The notes beneath the pieces are model-generated. The model was not told where the DNA came from. It searched no databases and was given only the letters and a program-made list of their open reading frames with translations. The position numbers were made by a program, and so were the translations under genes. From NCBI GenBank assembly GCA_017470735.1, contig JAFUYB010000066.1:1-64000 (forward strand): a stretch of 64,000 bases of DNA, written 5' to 3'. The stretch is from Lachnospiraceae bacterium. Its GTDB lineage: Bacteria > Bacillota > Clostridia > Lachnospirales > Lachnospiraceae. Below, piece after piece: positions 53,703 to 63,129 of this stretch (positions within the stretch are counted from its first letter, which is position 1; every line of letters starts with the position of its first letter).

Positions 53703-55346
53703 TTATTTGATAAACTCCGTCTTCATATAGCCTTCTTTGCCATTGTATTCGACCTTTGACCAGCCGTTCTGATAGACCGCCTCAATCGTAACACGATCTC
53801 CCTGATACGCCAATGCCACCCGGCTTGCAGACTCATTCATGCTCTTTCGGATATTGACCGACGAACTCAGCCGGACCGTCTGTCCCACAGAAAGATTAGA
53901 CGAAGTATCCTGCTCCGGCTCGTCCTCCTGTCCCTTTGGCTTTTTCGTCGTCAAATATTCAGACTTGATCCACGCCTTGCCGCCGTTGTATTCGACCTGG
54001 CTCCAGCCATCCTTTTCGCCATACCGCACAAGCTGCGTACCGCCATTGACCTGTCCAAGCGACTTCGCGCTTGTCGAAGCCTTTGTGCGGACATTGACCT
54101 TTTCCTTGGCATAAACAGTCTCTTTTTCAGTTGACTCTTTCTTGGTATCAGATTTTTCTGTTGTATCCTCTTTTTCTTTTGCGTCAGACTTTTTGTCTTC
54201 CGTCGTTTTTTTCTTGGTGTCTTCAGCCTTGGCAGTTGTCTCTTTCTTGGTATCGTCCTTTGCAGAATCCTTGTCTTCGTCCTTATCCGTATCCTTGACC
54301 GTTAAAAATTCCGACTTGATCCAGGCTGCTTTGCCATTGTAATCGATCTTGCTCCAACCGCGCTTTTCCTTGTAACGCTTCAGCTCCGTACCGCCGCGGA
54401 CCTGCCCCAAAGCCCTGGAATCCGTCGTTGCTTTGGCGCGGACATTGACTTTTTCTTTTGTGACAACGGTATCGGTCTTCTTTTCTGCCGAATCCGTCTC
54501 ATCCTCTGCCGTATCTGACTTTGCAGTCTCCTTATCTGTATCGTCCTTCGCTTCTTCCTTTGCCTCTTTGGCTTTCTCTTTTTCTTTCTCTTTTGCCTTT
54601 TTCTTTGCCGCCTCTTGTTTTTTCTTTTCCTTTTCGGCTTTCTTTTCTTCCTGCTTCTTGTAGGTCGCCGCCCAGTCTGTCACGGCTTCCGGCATGATCT
54701 TGGCAAAGAAGACATTAAAATCCTTATCCTCCAGAGTCAGCGTATTGAATTCCTGCGTCACCTCGCTCTGCAGGGCGATCACGTCATCCTGCTGCTCAAA
54801 GGTCGCGATCAGCGTCGTGATCGTCGGATCCACATCCAGCTCGCCGTTTTGCGCGTTGAAGGTGCTGTAGCGGTTGTTGATCACATAGTTGCCCTTGCCA
54901 TCCTTTTCCACATAAAAGAAATCCAATCCGGGCGCAGCCGCGTCAATCTTTTTATAATGAATGTCCACGCCGACCGAAACCAAAAGCGCGTCCTTGTCCA
55001 CGCCCGGCTTCGTATCGATCTCCTTGATATCATAAGACTTAATGTACTTCGAGATCAGCTTAATGTAGCTCTTTTCCTTATCCGAAATCGGCGTCGCCAC
55101 CTTTTCCAACGCATCAATATCGCCTGCGGCATACGCCTCATAATAATCGGTCAGAAGCTGCTTTAATTCTTCGTTCTGCGTCTGATCCTCATAGCTCATA
55201 TACGCCCCGGCAATCGGATCTCCCGCCCCGGTCGTGCCGACCGCAAGCATCAAAGCCATTCCGGCACAGACAATTCCTGCCCCGAAATAACGCCGGTTCT
55301 TCTCCACAAACGCCGCTGCCGTATTATAAAGTCCCTTTATGTCCAT
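53703..55346 (-). CDS. membrane-anchored protein with three SH3b domains
   Basis: ATG 55346 (AAGGAG upstream) gives 547 residues. A short cytoplasmic segment precedes one membrane helix (RYFGAGIVCAGMALMLAVG), so the rest should be outside. The next 180 residues form a folded domain (DYYEAYAAGDIDALEKVATP) of NTF2-like flavour. Three bacterial SH3 domains follow: EKVNVRAKATTDSRALGQV, EKVNVRTKASTSAKSLGQV, and SSVNIRKSMNESASRVALA. Lys/Glu/Asp/Thr-rich linkers of about 70 residues separate them. SH3b domains often bind peptidoglycan, so a wall-associated role is likely. Confidence 0.85.
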   Translation of the reverse strand: MDIKGLYNTAAAFVEKNRRYFGAGIVCAGMALMLAVGTTGAGDPIAGAYMSYEDQTQNEELKQLLTDYYEAYAAGDIDALEKVATPISDKEKSYIKLISKYIKSYDIKEIDTKPGVDKDALLVSVGVDIHYKKIDAAAPGLDFFYVEKDGKGNYVINNRYSTFNAQNGELDVDPTITTLIATFEQQDDVIALQSEVTQEFNTLTLEDKDFNVFFAKIMPEAVTDWAATYKKQEEKKAEKEKKKQEAAKKKAKEKEKEKAKEAKEEAKDDTDKETAKSDTAEDETDSAEKKTDTVVTKEKVNVRAKATTDSRALGQVRGGTELKRYKEKRGWSKIDYNGKAAWIKSEFLTVKDTDKDEDKDSAKDDTKKETTAKAEDTKKKTTEDKKSDAKEKEDTTEKSDTKKESTEKETVYAKEKVNVRTKASTSAKSLGQVNGGTQLVRYGEKDGWSQVEYNGGKAWIKSEYLTTKKPKGQEDEPEQDTSSNLSVGQTVRLSSSVNIRKSMNESASRVALAYQGDRVTIEAVYQNGWSKVEYNGKEGYMKTEFIK

Positions 55347-55423
55347 AAAATAATGCTCCTTCATTTATAGCCAAAAATCAAACACAAAAGAGCGGCAATA
55401 TGCCTGCCCCTAATCGTGATGTT

Positions 55424-55452
55424 ATTTTAGCACAATAGGAATAGAATGGCAA
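55424..55452 (-). promoter_or_regulatory. promoter of the SH3b protein
   Basis: TTGCCA (55447-55452), 17-bp spacer and TAAAAT (55424-55429) on the minus strand. Confidence 0.7.
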
Positions 55453-55479
55453 ACGCATATAAAAGAAAACAGCAGCGGC

Positions 55480-56160
55480 TTATTCCGACGATTCCACCAC
55501 CACCAGCTCTCCGGCCGAAAAATCGATATGCCCCACATCCGCCACGAGCTCATTGCTGGTGCCAAGCGAGCTTCCAATGAAAAGCTCTGCCCTCTCAAGC
55601 GGATACTTAAAGCCCTCAAGGGTCAGACCGGACACCTTTCCGCCAAACGGAAACAGCGAGACATATTTCCCGTACTGCTCTGCCCGCTTTAATGAACATG
55701 GCTGACCGATCAGGCGGATACGGTTGTATGCGTCCATCAAAAACGCCTGCCTGCCGCGCTGCAGGGCAATCCGCAGAATATGGATATTGGCCAGAAGATG
55801 GTCGATCCTTCTGCCATTTCCGCCAAAAACAGCGACATCGCCTTCCGTCCTCTCTAACGCAAGCCGCAATGCCGCCTCGGTGTCCGTATCATCCTTGACC
55901 GGATTTAACCGTATGACTTCAACCTCTCCCGACTGCTCCCAGCTTTTGACAACAGCAGCCGTCTGATCCGAGACAGAATCAAAATCCCCGATGCAAATAT
56001 CCGGCATCTGTTTGTATTTTAGCAGATGCTCCAGCCCGCGGTCTGCGGCGATCAGCAGCGGTCTTTCTCTTGTTGTTTCAACATTCAACAACTTGCCAAG
56101 AGCTTTTGCGTCCCATTCCGAGAACTCGCCCCCCGCAACGATAATACCCCCCGCCGCCAT
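55480..56160 (-). CDS. thiN: thiamine pyrophosphokinase
   Basis: The 226-residue protein begins with AAGGIIVAGGEFSEWDAKAL and has the TPK signatures AADRGLEHLLKYKQMPDICI, GDFDSVSD, PVKDDTDTEAALRLAL and GGNGRRIDHLLANIHIL. The C-terminal beta domain ends STSNELV-like (GTSNELVADVGHIDF). It makes thiamine pyrophosphate from thiamine and ATP. The ATG overlaps the rpe stop (TGATG), so it is translated with rpe. The last gene of the operon. Confidence 0.94.
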   Translation of the reverse strand: MAAGGIIVAGGEFSEWDAKALGKLLNVETTRERPLLIAADRGLEHLLKYKQMPDICIGDFDSVSDQTAAVVKSWEQSGEVEVIRLNPVKDDTDTEAALRLALERTEGDVAVFGGNGRRIDHLLANIHILRIALQRGRQAFLMDAYNRIRLIGQPCSLKRAEQYGKYVSLFPFGGKVSGLTLEGFKYPLERAELFIGSSLGTSNELVADVGHIDFSAGELVVVESSE

Positions 56161-56810
56161 CACTGCATCCGCTCCAGAAATGCCCCGACATTTGCCTCTA
56201 CATCACCGCCGAACACAGCGCTTCCCGCTACGATGATATTGGCTCCGGCTTCTAACACCTCAGATACATTTTCCAGTGTGACTCCGCCGTCCACCTCCAC
56301 ATCCGGCGAACAGCCCTTGTGCTGCAGCAGCTCTGACAGCTCGTACAGCTTGTCGATTGTATAGGGAATAAAGCTCTGCCCGCCAAAGCCGGGATTGACT
56401 GACATCAGCAGCACCATATCCACTTTCGGCAGGACATATTCGATCAAAGACAGAGGCGAAGACGGGTTTAATGCTACGCCCGCAAGAACCTTTTTCGACT
56501 GGATCAGGGAAATCGTGCGGTCCAGATGGATGCACGCCTCGGCGTGAACCGTAATGATATCCGCTCCGGCATCCGCGAAGTCCGCAATGTACCGGTCAGG
56601 CTCCTCGATCATCAGATGCACATCAAAAATCCGGTCGCTGACCGCGCGCAGCGACTTCACCACCGGCGCGCCGATCGTAATATTCGGCACAAAATGCCCG
56701 TCCATCACATCAATATGGACATACTGCGCTCCGACGTTGTCAATGGTTTCAAGGGCGCTCTGCAGATTTCCGAAATCCGCAGACAAAATTGACGGTGACA
56801 GGCAATTCAT
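56160..56810 (-). CDS. rpe: ribulose-phosphate 3-epimerase
   Basis: The 216-residue TIM-barrel protein shows all family landmarks: LSPSILSADFGNL, YVHIDVMDGHFVPNITIGAP with a metal His/Asp, FDVHLMIEEPDRYI, VLLMSVNPGFGGQSFI, and DVEVDGGVTLENV. It interconverts ribulose-5-phosphate and xylulose-5-phosphate. It is downstream of rsgA by 75 bp and coupled to thiN, as in many Firmicutes. Confidence 0.97.
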   Translation of the reverse strand: MNCLSPSILSADFGNLQSALETIDNVGAQYVHIDVMDGHFVPNITIGAPVVKSLRAVSDRIFDVHLMIEEPDRYIADFADAGADIITVHAEACIHLDRTISLIQSKKVLAGVALNPSSPLSLIEYVLPKVDMVLLMSVNPGFGGQSFIPYTIDKLYELSELLQHKGCSPDVEVDGGVTLENVSEVLEAGANIIVAGSAVFGGDVEANVGAFLERMQ

Positions 56811-56885
56811 ATCACATCATCCCTTTCCGGCCTGCCCCGGGTACGGATCTGCCACTGCAAAACGCAGCCACATCCTCCGGCAGCC

Positions 56886-57806
56886 TCAATATCTCTTCTG
56901 CTGTTCTAATTCCTCATAGAACAGCTTATAGCTTTCGTAACGCTCCGCCGAAATCTCTCCATGCTCCACGGCCTTAAGCACCACGCAAGTCTCCTCCGGC
57001 TCATGAATGTGGGAACAGGACGCATACTTACAAGCCCCGATGCGCTTCCGGATCTCCGGGAAATACAGACCCAAGTCCTCCTTTTCCATGCCGGAAAATT
57101 CCAGACTTGAAAAACCGGGCGTATCCACAATGAATGCCTGCCCCTGCTGCCCCGCACCGCCTTCCTTTGGCACCGCGATCTCCACAAGCTCCACATGCCG
57201 CGTCGTCTGCTTTCCGCGGCGGATCTTGTCCGAGACTGCGCCGACCTCCATCGCCGTCTCACCGCGCAGCATATTGATCAGCGACGACTTCCCCGCGCCG
57301 GACGGTCCGACCACGGTCGCCAGATGCCCCGCCATATGGGATAAAAGCGCGTCCTTTCCGATCCCCTGCTTCGCGCAGGTCACCAGCACCGGATAGCCGA
57401 GCGGTTCGTAGATATCCCGCAGCCTCCGCCAATCGTCTTCTTCAACGAGATCTGTTTTATTAAAACACAGCACAACCGCAAGCTTGGCCTGCTCCAATAC
57501 CACCAGCATCCGGTCCAGCAGATGCAAGGTCGGCTTTGGATCCTTTAGCGCGAATACGACGAGTGCCAGATCGACATTGGCCACCGTCGGGCGGGACAGC
57601 ACGCTCTTCCGCTCATGCAGCCGCTCGATATTGCCCTCTTTGTCTCCCTCATGCGTGACCACAAAATCCGCTATGTCACCGACCAGCGGCGAATGGTTCC
57701 GCTTGCGGAAAATCCCTTTGGCACGGCAGGCGTAAACCACGCCGTCCGCATGCCGTTTTACATAGTAAAATCCCGCCAGCGCCTTGACGATCCGTCCCGT
57801 ATACAT
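56886..57806 (-). CDS. rsgA: ribosome small subunit GTPase RsgA
   Basis: Starting at ATG 57806 the protein has 306 residues and begins YTGRIVKALAGFYYV, the usual N-terminal OB fold; a GTG at 57827 overlapping the prkC stop is possible. The GTPase is circularly permuted: CFNKTDL (G4, residues 116-119) precedes GPSGAGKSSLINML (G1, GKS 172-174) and VDTPGFSSL (G3). A C-terminal zinc site is CKYASCSHIHEPEETC. RsgA checks late maturation of the 30S subunit. It follows prkC as is usual. Confidence 0.95.
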   Translation of the reverse strand: MYTGRIVKALAGFYYVKRHADGVVYACRAKGIFRKRNHSPLVGDIADFVVTHEGDKEGNIERLHERKSVLSRPTVANVDLALVVFALKDPKPTLHLLDRMLVVLEQAKLAVVLCFNKTDLVEEDDWRRLRDIYEPLGYPVLVTCAKQGIGKDALLSHMAGHLATVVGPSGAGKSSLINMLRGETAMEVGAVSDKIRRGKQTTRHVELVEIAVPKEGGAGQQGQAFIVDTPGFSSLEFSGMEKEDLGLYFPEIRKRIGACKYASCSHIHEPEETCVVLKAVEHGEISAERYESYKLFYEELEQQKRY

Positions 57807-57823
57807 CTCCACCGCCGTCTCCG

Positions 57824-59812
57824 TCACTGCTTCGTAAAGGTGACTGCCATCGAGCCCTCATCGTAGCCGTTGTCGTAGTACAGCGTACCGGTCGCCGTCG
57901 TGATCTTGCTCTTTGACACCGTCTTAGTCGAGGTGATCGTCCACGATTCGACATAATCGCCGTTGGCATCCTCTAATGTATAATCGGTCTCCTCATCATC
58001 CCGGGGATCCAGCGTCATCGTAAAGGTGTAATACACCGTCTCCGGTCCTTCGCTGACGGTCAGATTTACCGTCGCTCCCTTGGTCGCGTACTCTCCTGCC
58101 CCCGGACTCTGGGAAATGACACTGCCTGCCGCAACCGAATCCGAATGCTCCTGCTGCGTGTTGACCGTAAAGCCCTCCGCCTGCAACGCGGCGATGGCTT
58201 CTTCCTGCGCCATGCCCGTCACTGCCGGTATCTTGGCATTCTCCACGCCCTGGCTGACAACGATCGTGATCGTATCGTCAAGCTTGCCCTGCTCACCGCC
58301 GGCCGGGCTCTGGGAAATGACCTTGCCCTGCTCGATCGTCTCGGAAAATTCATATTCCTTGACCGGCGCGGAAAAGCCCTTGTCGCGGATCATCTGCTCC
58401 GCTACCGTCTCGGTCTGACCCACCACATTCGGCACTTCGATCTCGCCGGCTCCGGATGAAATCTTAACCGTGATCGTCGTATTCAATGCGACCGTGCTGC
58501 CCGCCGATTCGCTCTGCGAACAGATCATCCCTTCATCGTATTCCTCTGAGCTTTCGGTTCCGCCGTTGCTGTAGCCCAGATTCCGCTCAGAAAGAAGCTT
58601 CTTGGCATCCTCTTCACTTAAGCCTAACACAGACGGCACTTCCACCTCGGCTGCCTCTTCCGTCGTTTCCTCCTCGGCCACTTCGCCATCATTGCCGCTG
58701 CTGCTGCCAAAGCGGAACAGTCCCAGCACCGATCCGCCGATGAAAATGAAGATCGCCAGGATCACGATCGCCGCCGCGATCCCCATAATATTGATTGCCT
58801 TGTCTATCCTCGAATTGACCGGACCGTCATCGTCCTCATCCTCGTCGTATTCCTCTTCCTTCGGCGCGACCCTGACCGGCTCCGGCTTCTGCTTCGGCGC
58901 CGGCTTCTCGCGTATCTCAGAAAGCTCATTTTCCGAGATCACCCGTGTCTTGTCACTCTCCGAGGTATCCGTAATATTGACAAAATCCTCATCGGGATTG
59001 ATCAATGCCTTTTTCAGATCCACCAGCAGATCATCGATCGACTCATACCGTCGGTCCGGGCTTTTCATCGTACATTTCTGGATGATCTTTTCCAGGCTGA
59101 CCGGCAGATTCGGCGCATACACGCTCGGCGGCTGCATCTCGCTCTGCAGATGCTGGATCGCAATCGCCACCGTCGTATCCCCGTCAAACGGCACCCGTCC
59201 GGTACTCATCTCATACATCACGATGCCGAGCGAATAAATATCACTCGAATAGGTCACAAACCCGTTGCGCGCCTGCTCCGGCGATGAATAATGCACGGAA
59301 CCCATCAGATCCGCGCTGACCGTATTGCTCGTCACCGCGCGGGCGATGCCGAAATCCGTCACCTTGACCTTGCCCTCTTTGGAGATCATGATATTCTGCG
59401 GCTTGATGTCACGGTGGATGATTCCCTTTTTATGCGCCGCCTCGATGCCGCGTCCGACCTGGATCGCGATCGAAATGACTTCGTTGTAGGAAAGCTGCCC
59501 TTTTTTGGAAATGTAGGTCTTGAGCGTGATGCCCTCGACATGCTCCATCACAATGTAGTAGAGCCCGTTTTCGTTGCCGACATCATACACATTGACGATA
59601 TTCGGATGTTCAAGTCCCGCCGCGGCCTGCGCCTCTGCCCGAAACTTCGTCACAAACGCCGTGTCATTGGCGTATTCTTCTTTTAATACCTTGATCGCCA
59701 CTTCGCGGTTTAAGGTCGTATCCTTCGCGCGGTAGACATCGCTCATCCCGCCCGTTCCGATCTTCTCGATAATCTCATACCGGTTGCCCAGCCGTGTACC
59801 AGAATTCAACAT
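57824..59812 (-). CDS. prkC: PASTA-domain serine/threonine kinase
   Basis: The 662-residue protein has an N-terminal Hanks kinase: GTGGMSDVY loop, Lys41, HRDIKPQN (133-140), DFG (153-155). A Pro/Glu/Asp-rich juxtamembrane segment (about 300-335) precedes one membrane helix (about 342-366). Outside are three PASTA repeats (each beginning near EVPSVLGLSEEDAKKLL, EVPNVVGQTETVAEQMI and KIPAVTGMAQEEAIAAL) and a 90-residue C-terminal domain of its own. PrkC senses peptidoglycan fragments and controls cell-wall growth and dormancy exit. The partner phosphatase is upstream. Confidence 0.97.
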   Translation of the reverse strand: MLNSGTRLGNRYEIIEKIGTGGMSDVYRAKDTTLNREVAIKVLKEEYANDTAFVTKFRAEAQAAAGLEHPNIVNVYDVGNENGLYYIVMEHVEGITLKTYISKKGQLSYNEVISIAIQVGRGIEAAHKKGIIHRDIKPQNIMISKEGKVKVTDFGIARAVTSNTVSADLMGSVHYSSPEQARNGFVTYSSDIYSLGIVMYEMSTGRVPFDGDTTVAIAIQHLQSEMQPPSVYAPNLPVSLEKIIQKCTMKSPDRRYESIDDLLVDLKKALINPDEDFVNITDTSESDKTRVISENELSEIREKPAPKQKPEPVRVAPKEEEYDEDEDDDGPVNSRIDKAINIMGIAAAIVILAIFIFIGGSVLGLFRFGSSSGNDGEVAEEETTEEAAEVEVPSVLGLSEEDAKKLLSERNLGYSNGGTESSEEYDEGMICSQSESAGSTVALNTTITVKISSGAGEIEVPNVVGQTETVAEQMIRDKGFSAPVKEYEFSETIEQGKVISQSPAGGEQGKLDDTITIVVSQGVENAKIPAVTGMAQEEAIAALQAEGFTVNTQQEHSDSVAAGSVISQSPGAGEYATKGATVNLTVSEGPETVYYTFTMTLDPRDDEETDYTLEDANGDYVESWTITSTKTVSKSKITTATGTLYYDNGYDEGSMAVTFTKQ

Positions 59813-59825
59813 CCCAAAAACTCCT

Positions 59826-60551
59826 TTAATCTATCTCCACCAAAACCACGGTAATATTGTCCCTGCCGCCATTTTCATTGGCCATGCGGATCAGCGTCTC
59901 GCCCCGGCTCTTCACATCCACGCCGGTCGACAGGATCCGTTCGATCTGCTCGTCCAACAGCATCCCGCTCAGTCCGTCCGAACAGAGCAGTATCTGCGTG
60001 CCGTACGACACTTCGATGTCAAAAAAATCGATCCGCACTTCGTCGAGCACGCCGACCGCACGGGTGATCTTGTTGCGGTCGCGGTGGAACCGCGCTTCCT
60101 CCGGGGAAAGCAGCCCTTTCCGCACCATTTCTTCCACATACGAATGATCCTTTGTCACCTGCAAAAGCCCCCGGCGGTCGTGGACATACAAGCGGCTGTC
60201 CCCGACATTTGCCACATAAAGCGTCTTGCCGCGGACCGTCGCCGCCACTAAGGTCGTCCCCATCCCTGCCTTTTCCGGATCATCTACCGAACGCTCATGG
60301 ATCTCGCGGTTGGCCGCCTCGATACTGTCCGAGAGGATGTCATAGGGATCGATGCGCCTTGAGGTGCGGATCGTATTGATCATCCGGCGCACGGCACCCT
60401 CCGATGCGAACTCACCGGCATTGTGCCCGCCCATCCCGTCGCAGACCACAAAAAGATTGTCCAGCCTCCCGATCGGCCGATCCGTCGCAAAGCTGAAATC
60501 CTCGTTCTGTTCCCGGACACGCCCCGTGTCCGATGCCGCAAAATAAACCAT
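59826..60551 (-). CDS. prpC: PP2C-type serine/threonine phosphatase
   Basis: ATG 60551 (AGGAG upstream) gives 241 residues. PP2C metal-binding motifs are present: SDTGRVREQNEDF, VVCDGMGGHNAGE, LLCSDGLSG and GGRDNITVVLVEI. It should reverse phosphorylation by PrkC, encoded 13 bp downstream. The gene length is typical for the family; no extra domain is present. Confidence 0.95.
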   Translation of the reverse strand: MVYFAASDTGRVREQNEDFSFATDRPIGRLDNLFVVCDGMGGHNAGEFASEGAVRRMINTIRTSRRIDPYDILSDSIEAANREIHERSVDDPEKAGMGTTLVAATVRGKTLYVANVGDSRLYVHDRRGLLQVTKDHSYVEEMVRKGLLSPEEARFHRDRNKITRAVGVLDEVRIDFFDIEVSYGTQILLCSDGLSGMLLDEQIERILSTGVDVKSRGETLIRMANENGGRDNITVVLVEID

Positions 60552-60596
60552 ACATACTCCTGTGTCTGCCGCTCTTCTTTCCACGGCAGTTTAAAC

Positions 60597-60639
60597 AAAA
60601 AAAGAACCTCAATGCGCTAATGATAACACACTGAGGCTC
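60597..60639 (-). terminator. terminator/attenuator between rlmN and prpC
   Basis: On the minus strand GAGCCTCA and TGAGGTTC pair (one G-U) around a 20-base loop that can pair further, followed by TTTTTTTG. It lies just after the rlmN stop, inside an operon otherwise continuous, so it may reduce expression of prpC-prkC relative to the upstream genes. Confidence 0.78.
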
Positions 60640-60644
60640 CTTTT

Positions 60645-61703
60645 TCAATTCTCATATCGATTCCTCAGCTGCCCGCAGGCACCGTCAATATCCGCTCCCA
60701 GCGAACGGCGCACCGTCACATTGATCCCTGCTTTTTCAAGCAGTTCGGAAAAATGGCTGATCCGATCACGCGAAGAAGCCGCCAGGCCGTACTCCGCGAC
60801 CGCATTCAGCGGAATCAGGTTGATATGCGCCTGCATTCCCGCAAGCAGCCGCGCCAGTGCCTTTGCATCCTCATCCCGGTCGTTGACCTCATGGATCATC
60901 GCGTATTCAAAGGTCACACGGCGTCCCGTTTTTTCAAAATAATGCCGGCATGCCGCCAATACTTCGGACAGCTCATATCTTTTCGCGACCGGCATGATCT
61001 GCTCCCGCTGCCGCTGTGTCGGCGCGTGAAGCGACAACGCCAGGGTGATCGGCAAGCCCTCGTTTACAAGCCTCTCTATCCCGGGTACGATGCCGCAGGT
61101 CGAAACCGTAATATTCCGCCTTGATAAATGCTGCCCGTTTTCATCGGAAAGCAGCCGGATAAAGGCCAGCAGATTGTCCGGATTCAGCAGCGGTTCTCCG
61201 GTCCCCATCACGACCACATGGGATACCCGCTCACCTTCAAGCTCCCGCCGGATGCCATAGACCTGGCCGAGCATTTCTCCTGCCGTTAAGTTGCGGATCT
61301 GCCCGCCGACCGTGCTCGCGCAGAACGCGCACCCCATGGCGCAGCCGACCTGGGAAGAGATACACACCGAATTGCCGTATTCATACCGCATCAGCACCGA
61401 CTCGACCCGATGCCCGTCGTAAAGCGAAAACAGATATTTCCTGGTTCCGTCAATCCGCGATTCCTGTACGACTTCCGCTTTCGGCAGCCGAAGAGGAAGC
61501 TCCGCTGCAAGCTTTTCCCTCAGCGCTTTGGGCAGATTCGTCATTTCATTATAGTCTACTGCCAGCTTTTCATGCAGCCAGCCGAAGATCTGCTTTGCGC
61601 GGAAGCGCGGCTCCCCCAACGCTCCCAGATAATCCTCCAGCGCTTTTACATCCATGCCTAGGATGTCCGTATTCTTTTGCATATCCGCTGCATCTTCTGC
61701 CAT
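60645..61703 (-). CDS. rlmN: 23S rRNA/tRNA adenine-C2 methyltransferase RlmN
   Basis: The 352-residue radical-SAM enzyme has an N-terminal helical domain (YLGALGEPRFRAKQIFGWLH) and the cluster motif CAMGCAFC (Cys121, Cys125, Cys128). Other family segments are VVMGTGEPLLNPDN, ITVSTCGIVPGI and ALSLHAPTQRQREQIMP; the C-terminal methyl-carrying Cys lies near DIDGACGQLRNRY. It methylates A2503 of 23S rRNA and A37 of some tRNAs. Complete, in its standard place between rsmB and prpC. Confidence 0.97.
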   Translation of the reverse strand: MAEDAADMQKNTDILGMDVKALEDYLGALGEPRFRAKQIFGWLHEKLAVDYNEMTNLPKALREKLAAELPLRLPKAEVVQESRIDGTRKYLFSLYDGHRVESVLMRYEYGNSVCISSQVGCAMGCAFCASTVGGQIRNLTAGEMLGQVYGIRRELEGERVSHVVVMGTGEPLLNPDNLLAFIRLLSDENGQHLSRRNITVSTCGIVPGIERLVNEGLPITLALSLHAPTQRQREQIMPVAKRYELSEVLAACRHYFEKTGRRVTFEYAMIHEVNDRDEDAKALARLLAGMQAHINLIPLNAVAEYGLAASSRDRISHFSELLEKAGINVTVRRSLGADIDGACGQLRNRYEN

Positions 61704-61782
61704 TTATCCTGATATTCCGTTGCGATCCATTTCAACCGCCTTGCCATGTGAAAGCTTTTTGCAGCCGGATGTCCGTGTCCGG

Positions 61783-63129
61783 TCAGCCGTTCCGTTTCAT
61801 CACGCAGATATAAAATCCGTCGCCTATTGCATCCGTCCGCGGCAAAAGCTGTTTTTCCGCGATCTTTTCATATTCTTTGTGGCGTTTTAAAAAGCCCGCC
61901 GTCTGCTTCTCATTTTCCGCTTCGCTGATCGTGCAGGTCGAATACACCAGCCTGCCACCGGACTTCACATAGGAATGGACGCACTCCAGTATGTTCCTTT
62001 GTATCTGCGCCAAATCGATAATATCCTGCTCCGTCAGGCGGTATTTGATCTCCGGCTTCCGTCCCAACACCCCAAGCCCCGAGCAAGGCACATCCGCCAG
62101 CACCACATCGTATTTTCCGGCACTGTCTTCATCAAAAACGGCCGCATCCCAGACCCTCGCTGAGATATTGGTAAACCGGCATCGCCGGATATTCTCCCTG
62201 ATCCTGCGGATTTTCCGCTCCGAGACATCCCGTGCCTCAACCCTGCCGTTTTCACCAACCAGATCCGCCGCGTGCAATGCTTTTCCGCCCGGTGCCGCGC
62301 AGACATCCAGCACGCTTTCGCCCGGCCGGATATCAGCCAGCGTGCATACCTGCATTGAGCTTACATCCTGGATGTAAAAAAGCCCCTCCGCAAAACCGGG
62401 CCAATGCAGCATCTCGTCGCCACGACAGCATGCCAGCGCCGCCGGAGCTTCCTTCACTCGTTCCGCCCGGATCCCCGCATTTGCAAGCCTTTCCTGCAGT
62501 TCTGCTACGGAAACCCGTGACCTGTTAACGCGGACTGTCAATGGTTTCTCCTGCAAAAACGCCCGCAGCATCTCTTCGGTCCGTGCAATCCCAAAGCGGT
62601 CAACCCATGCTTTCACAATCCACTCGGGCATGGAGTATCTGACCGAGAAATCCGAAACCGCATCTTTATCAAATTCCTGCGCCGGTGCGGACAGCCTCCG
62701 CAGCACCGCATTGACCATGCCGCCTGCCCGTGCCTGCCCCCGGCGCTTTGCGAGCTTCACACATTCATTGACACTGGCAGAAGCCGGGATCGAATCCATG
62801 TACAGCAGTTCATACGCTCCGAGCCGCAGGATGTTCCGCACCACCGGATGCATCCGCCTGACTTTTTTTGCGGCGATCCGGTTTAACCGGAAATCCAGTT
62901 CGATCGCCCGCTCGATGACGCCCTTGGTGACCCGTTTTATGTACCGGCGATGCTGCCTCTGTTTCTCTTCCCCGGCTCCGTTTTCTGCTCCGGTCTTTGG
63001 TTCTTTTAATGGCTGCCGTTTCCCGGAACCTTCTGTCTTTCCTGACAAATGCTCCACGGCATCCGACAAATACTCTCCGCGCTCTAAGACGGCGATCAGC
63101 ACATCCAGAGCCTCTTCCCGCTCAGTCAC
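61783..63129 (-). CDS. rsmB: 16S rRNA (cytosine-967-C5)-methyltransferase
   Basis: The best start is GTG 63129, overlapping the end of the peptidase gene, giving 448 residues from VTEREEALDVLI. The N-terminal NusB-like domain includes KRVTKGVIERAIELDFRLNR and ELLYMDSIPASASVNECVKL. The methylase shows SVLDVCAAPGGKALHAADL (motif I), LADVPCSGLGVLGRKPEIKY (first Cys) and LVYSTCTISEAENE (second Cys). An extra basic stretch of about 35 residues (TEGSGKRQPLKEPKTG region) lengthens the N-terminal domain. It methylates C967 of 16S rRNA. Confidence 0.95.
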   Translation of the reverse strand: MTEREEALDVLIAVLERGEYLSDAVEHLSGKTEGSGKRQPLKEPKTGAENGAGEEKQRQHRRYIKRVTKGVIERAIELDFRLNRIAAKKVRRMHPVVRNILRLGAYELLYMDSIPASASVNECVKLAKRRGQARAGGMVNAVLRRLSAPAQEFDKDAVSDFSVRYSMPEWIVKAWVDRFGIARTEEMLRAFLQEKPLTVRVNRSRVSVAELQERLANAGIRAERVKEAPAALACCRGDEMLHWPGFAEGLFYIQDVSSMQVCTLADIRPGESVLDVCAAPGGKALHAADLVGENGRVEARDVSERKIRRIRENIRRCRFTNISARVWDAAVFDEDSAGKYDVVLADVPCSGLGVLGRKPEIKYRLTEQDIIDLAQIQRNILECVHSYVKSGGRLVYSTCTISEAENEKQTAGFLKRHKEYEKIAEKQLLPRTDAIGDGFYICVMKRNG

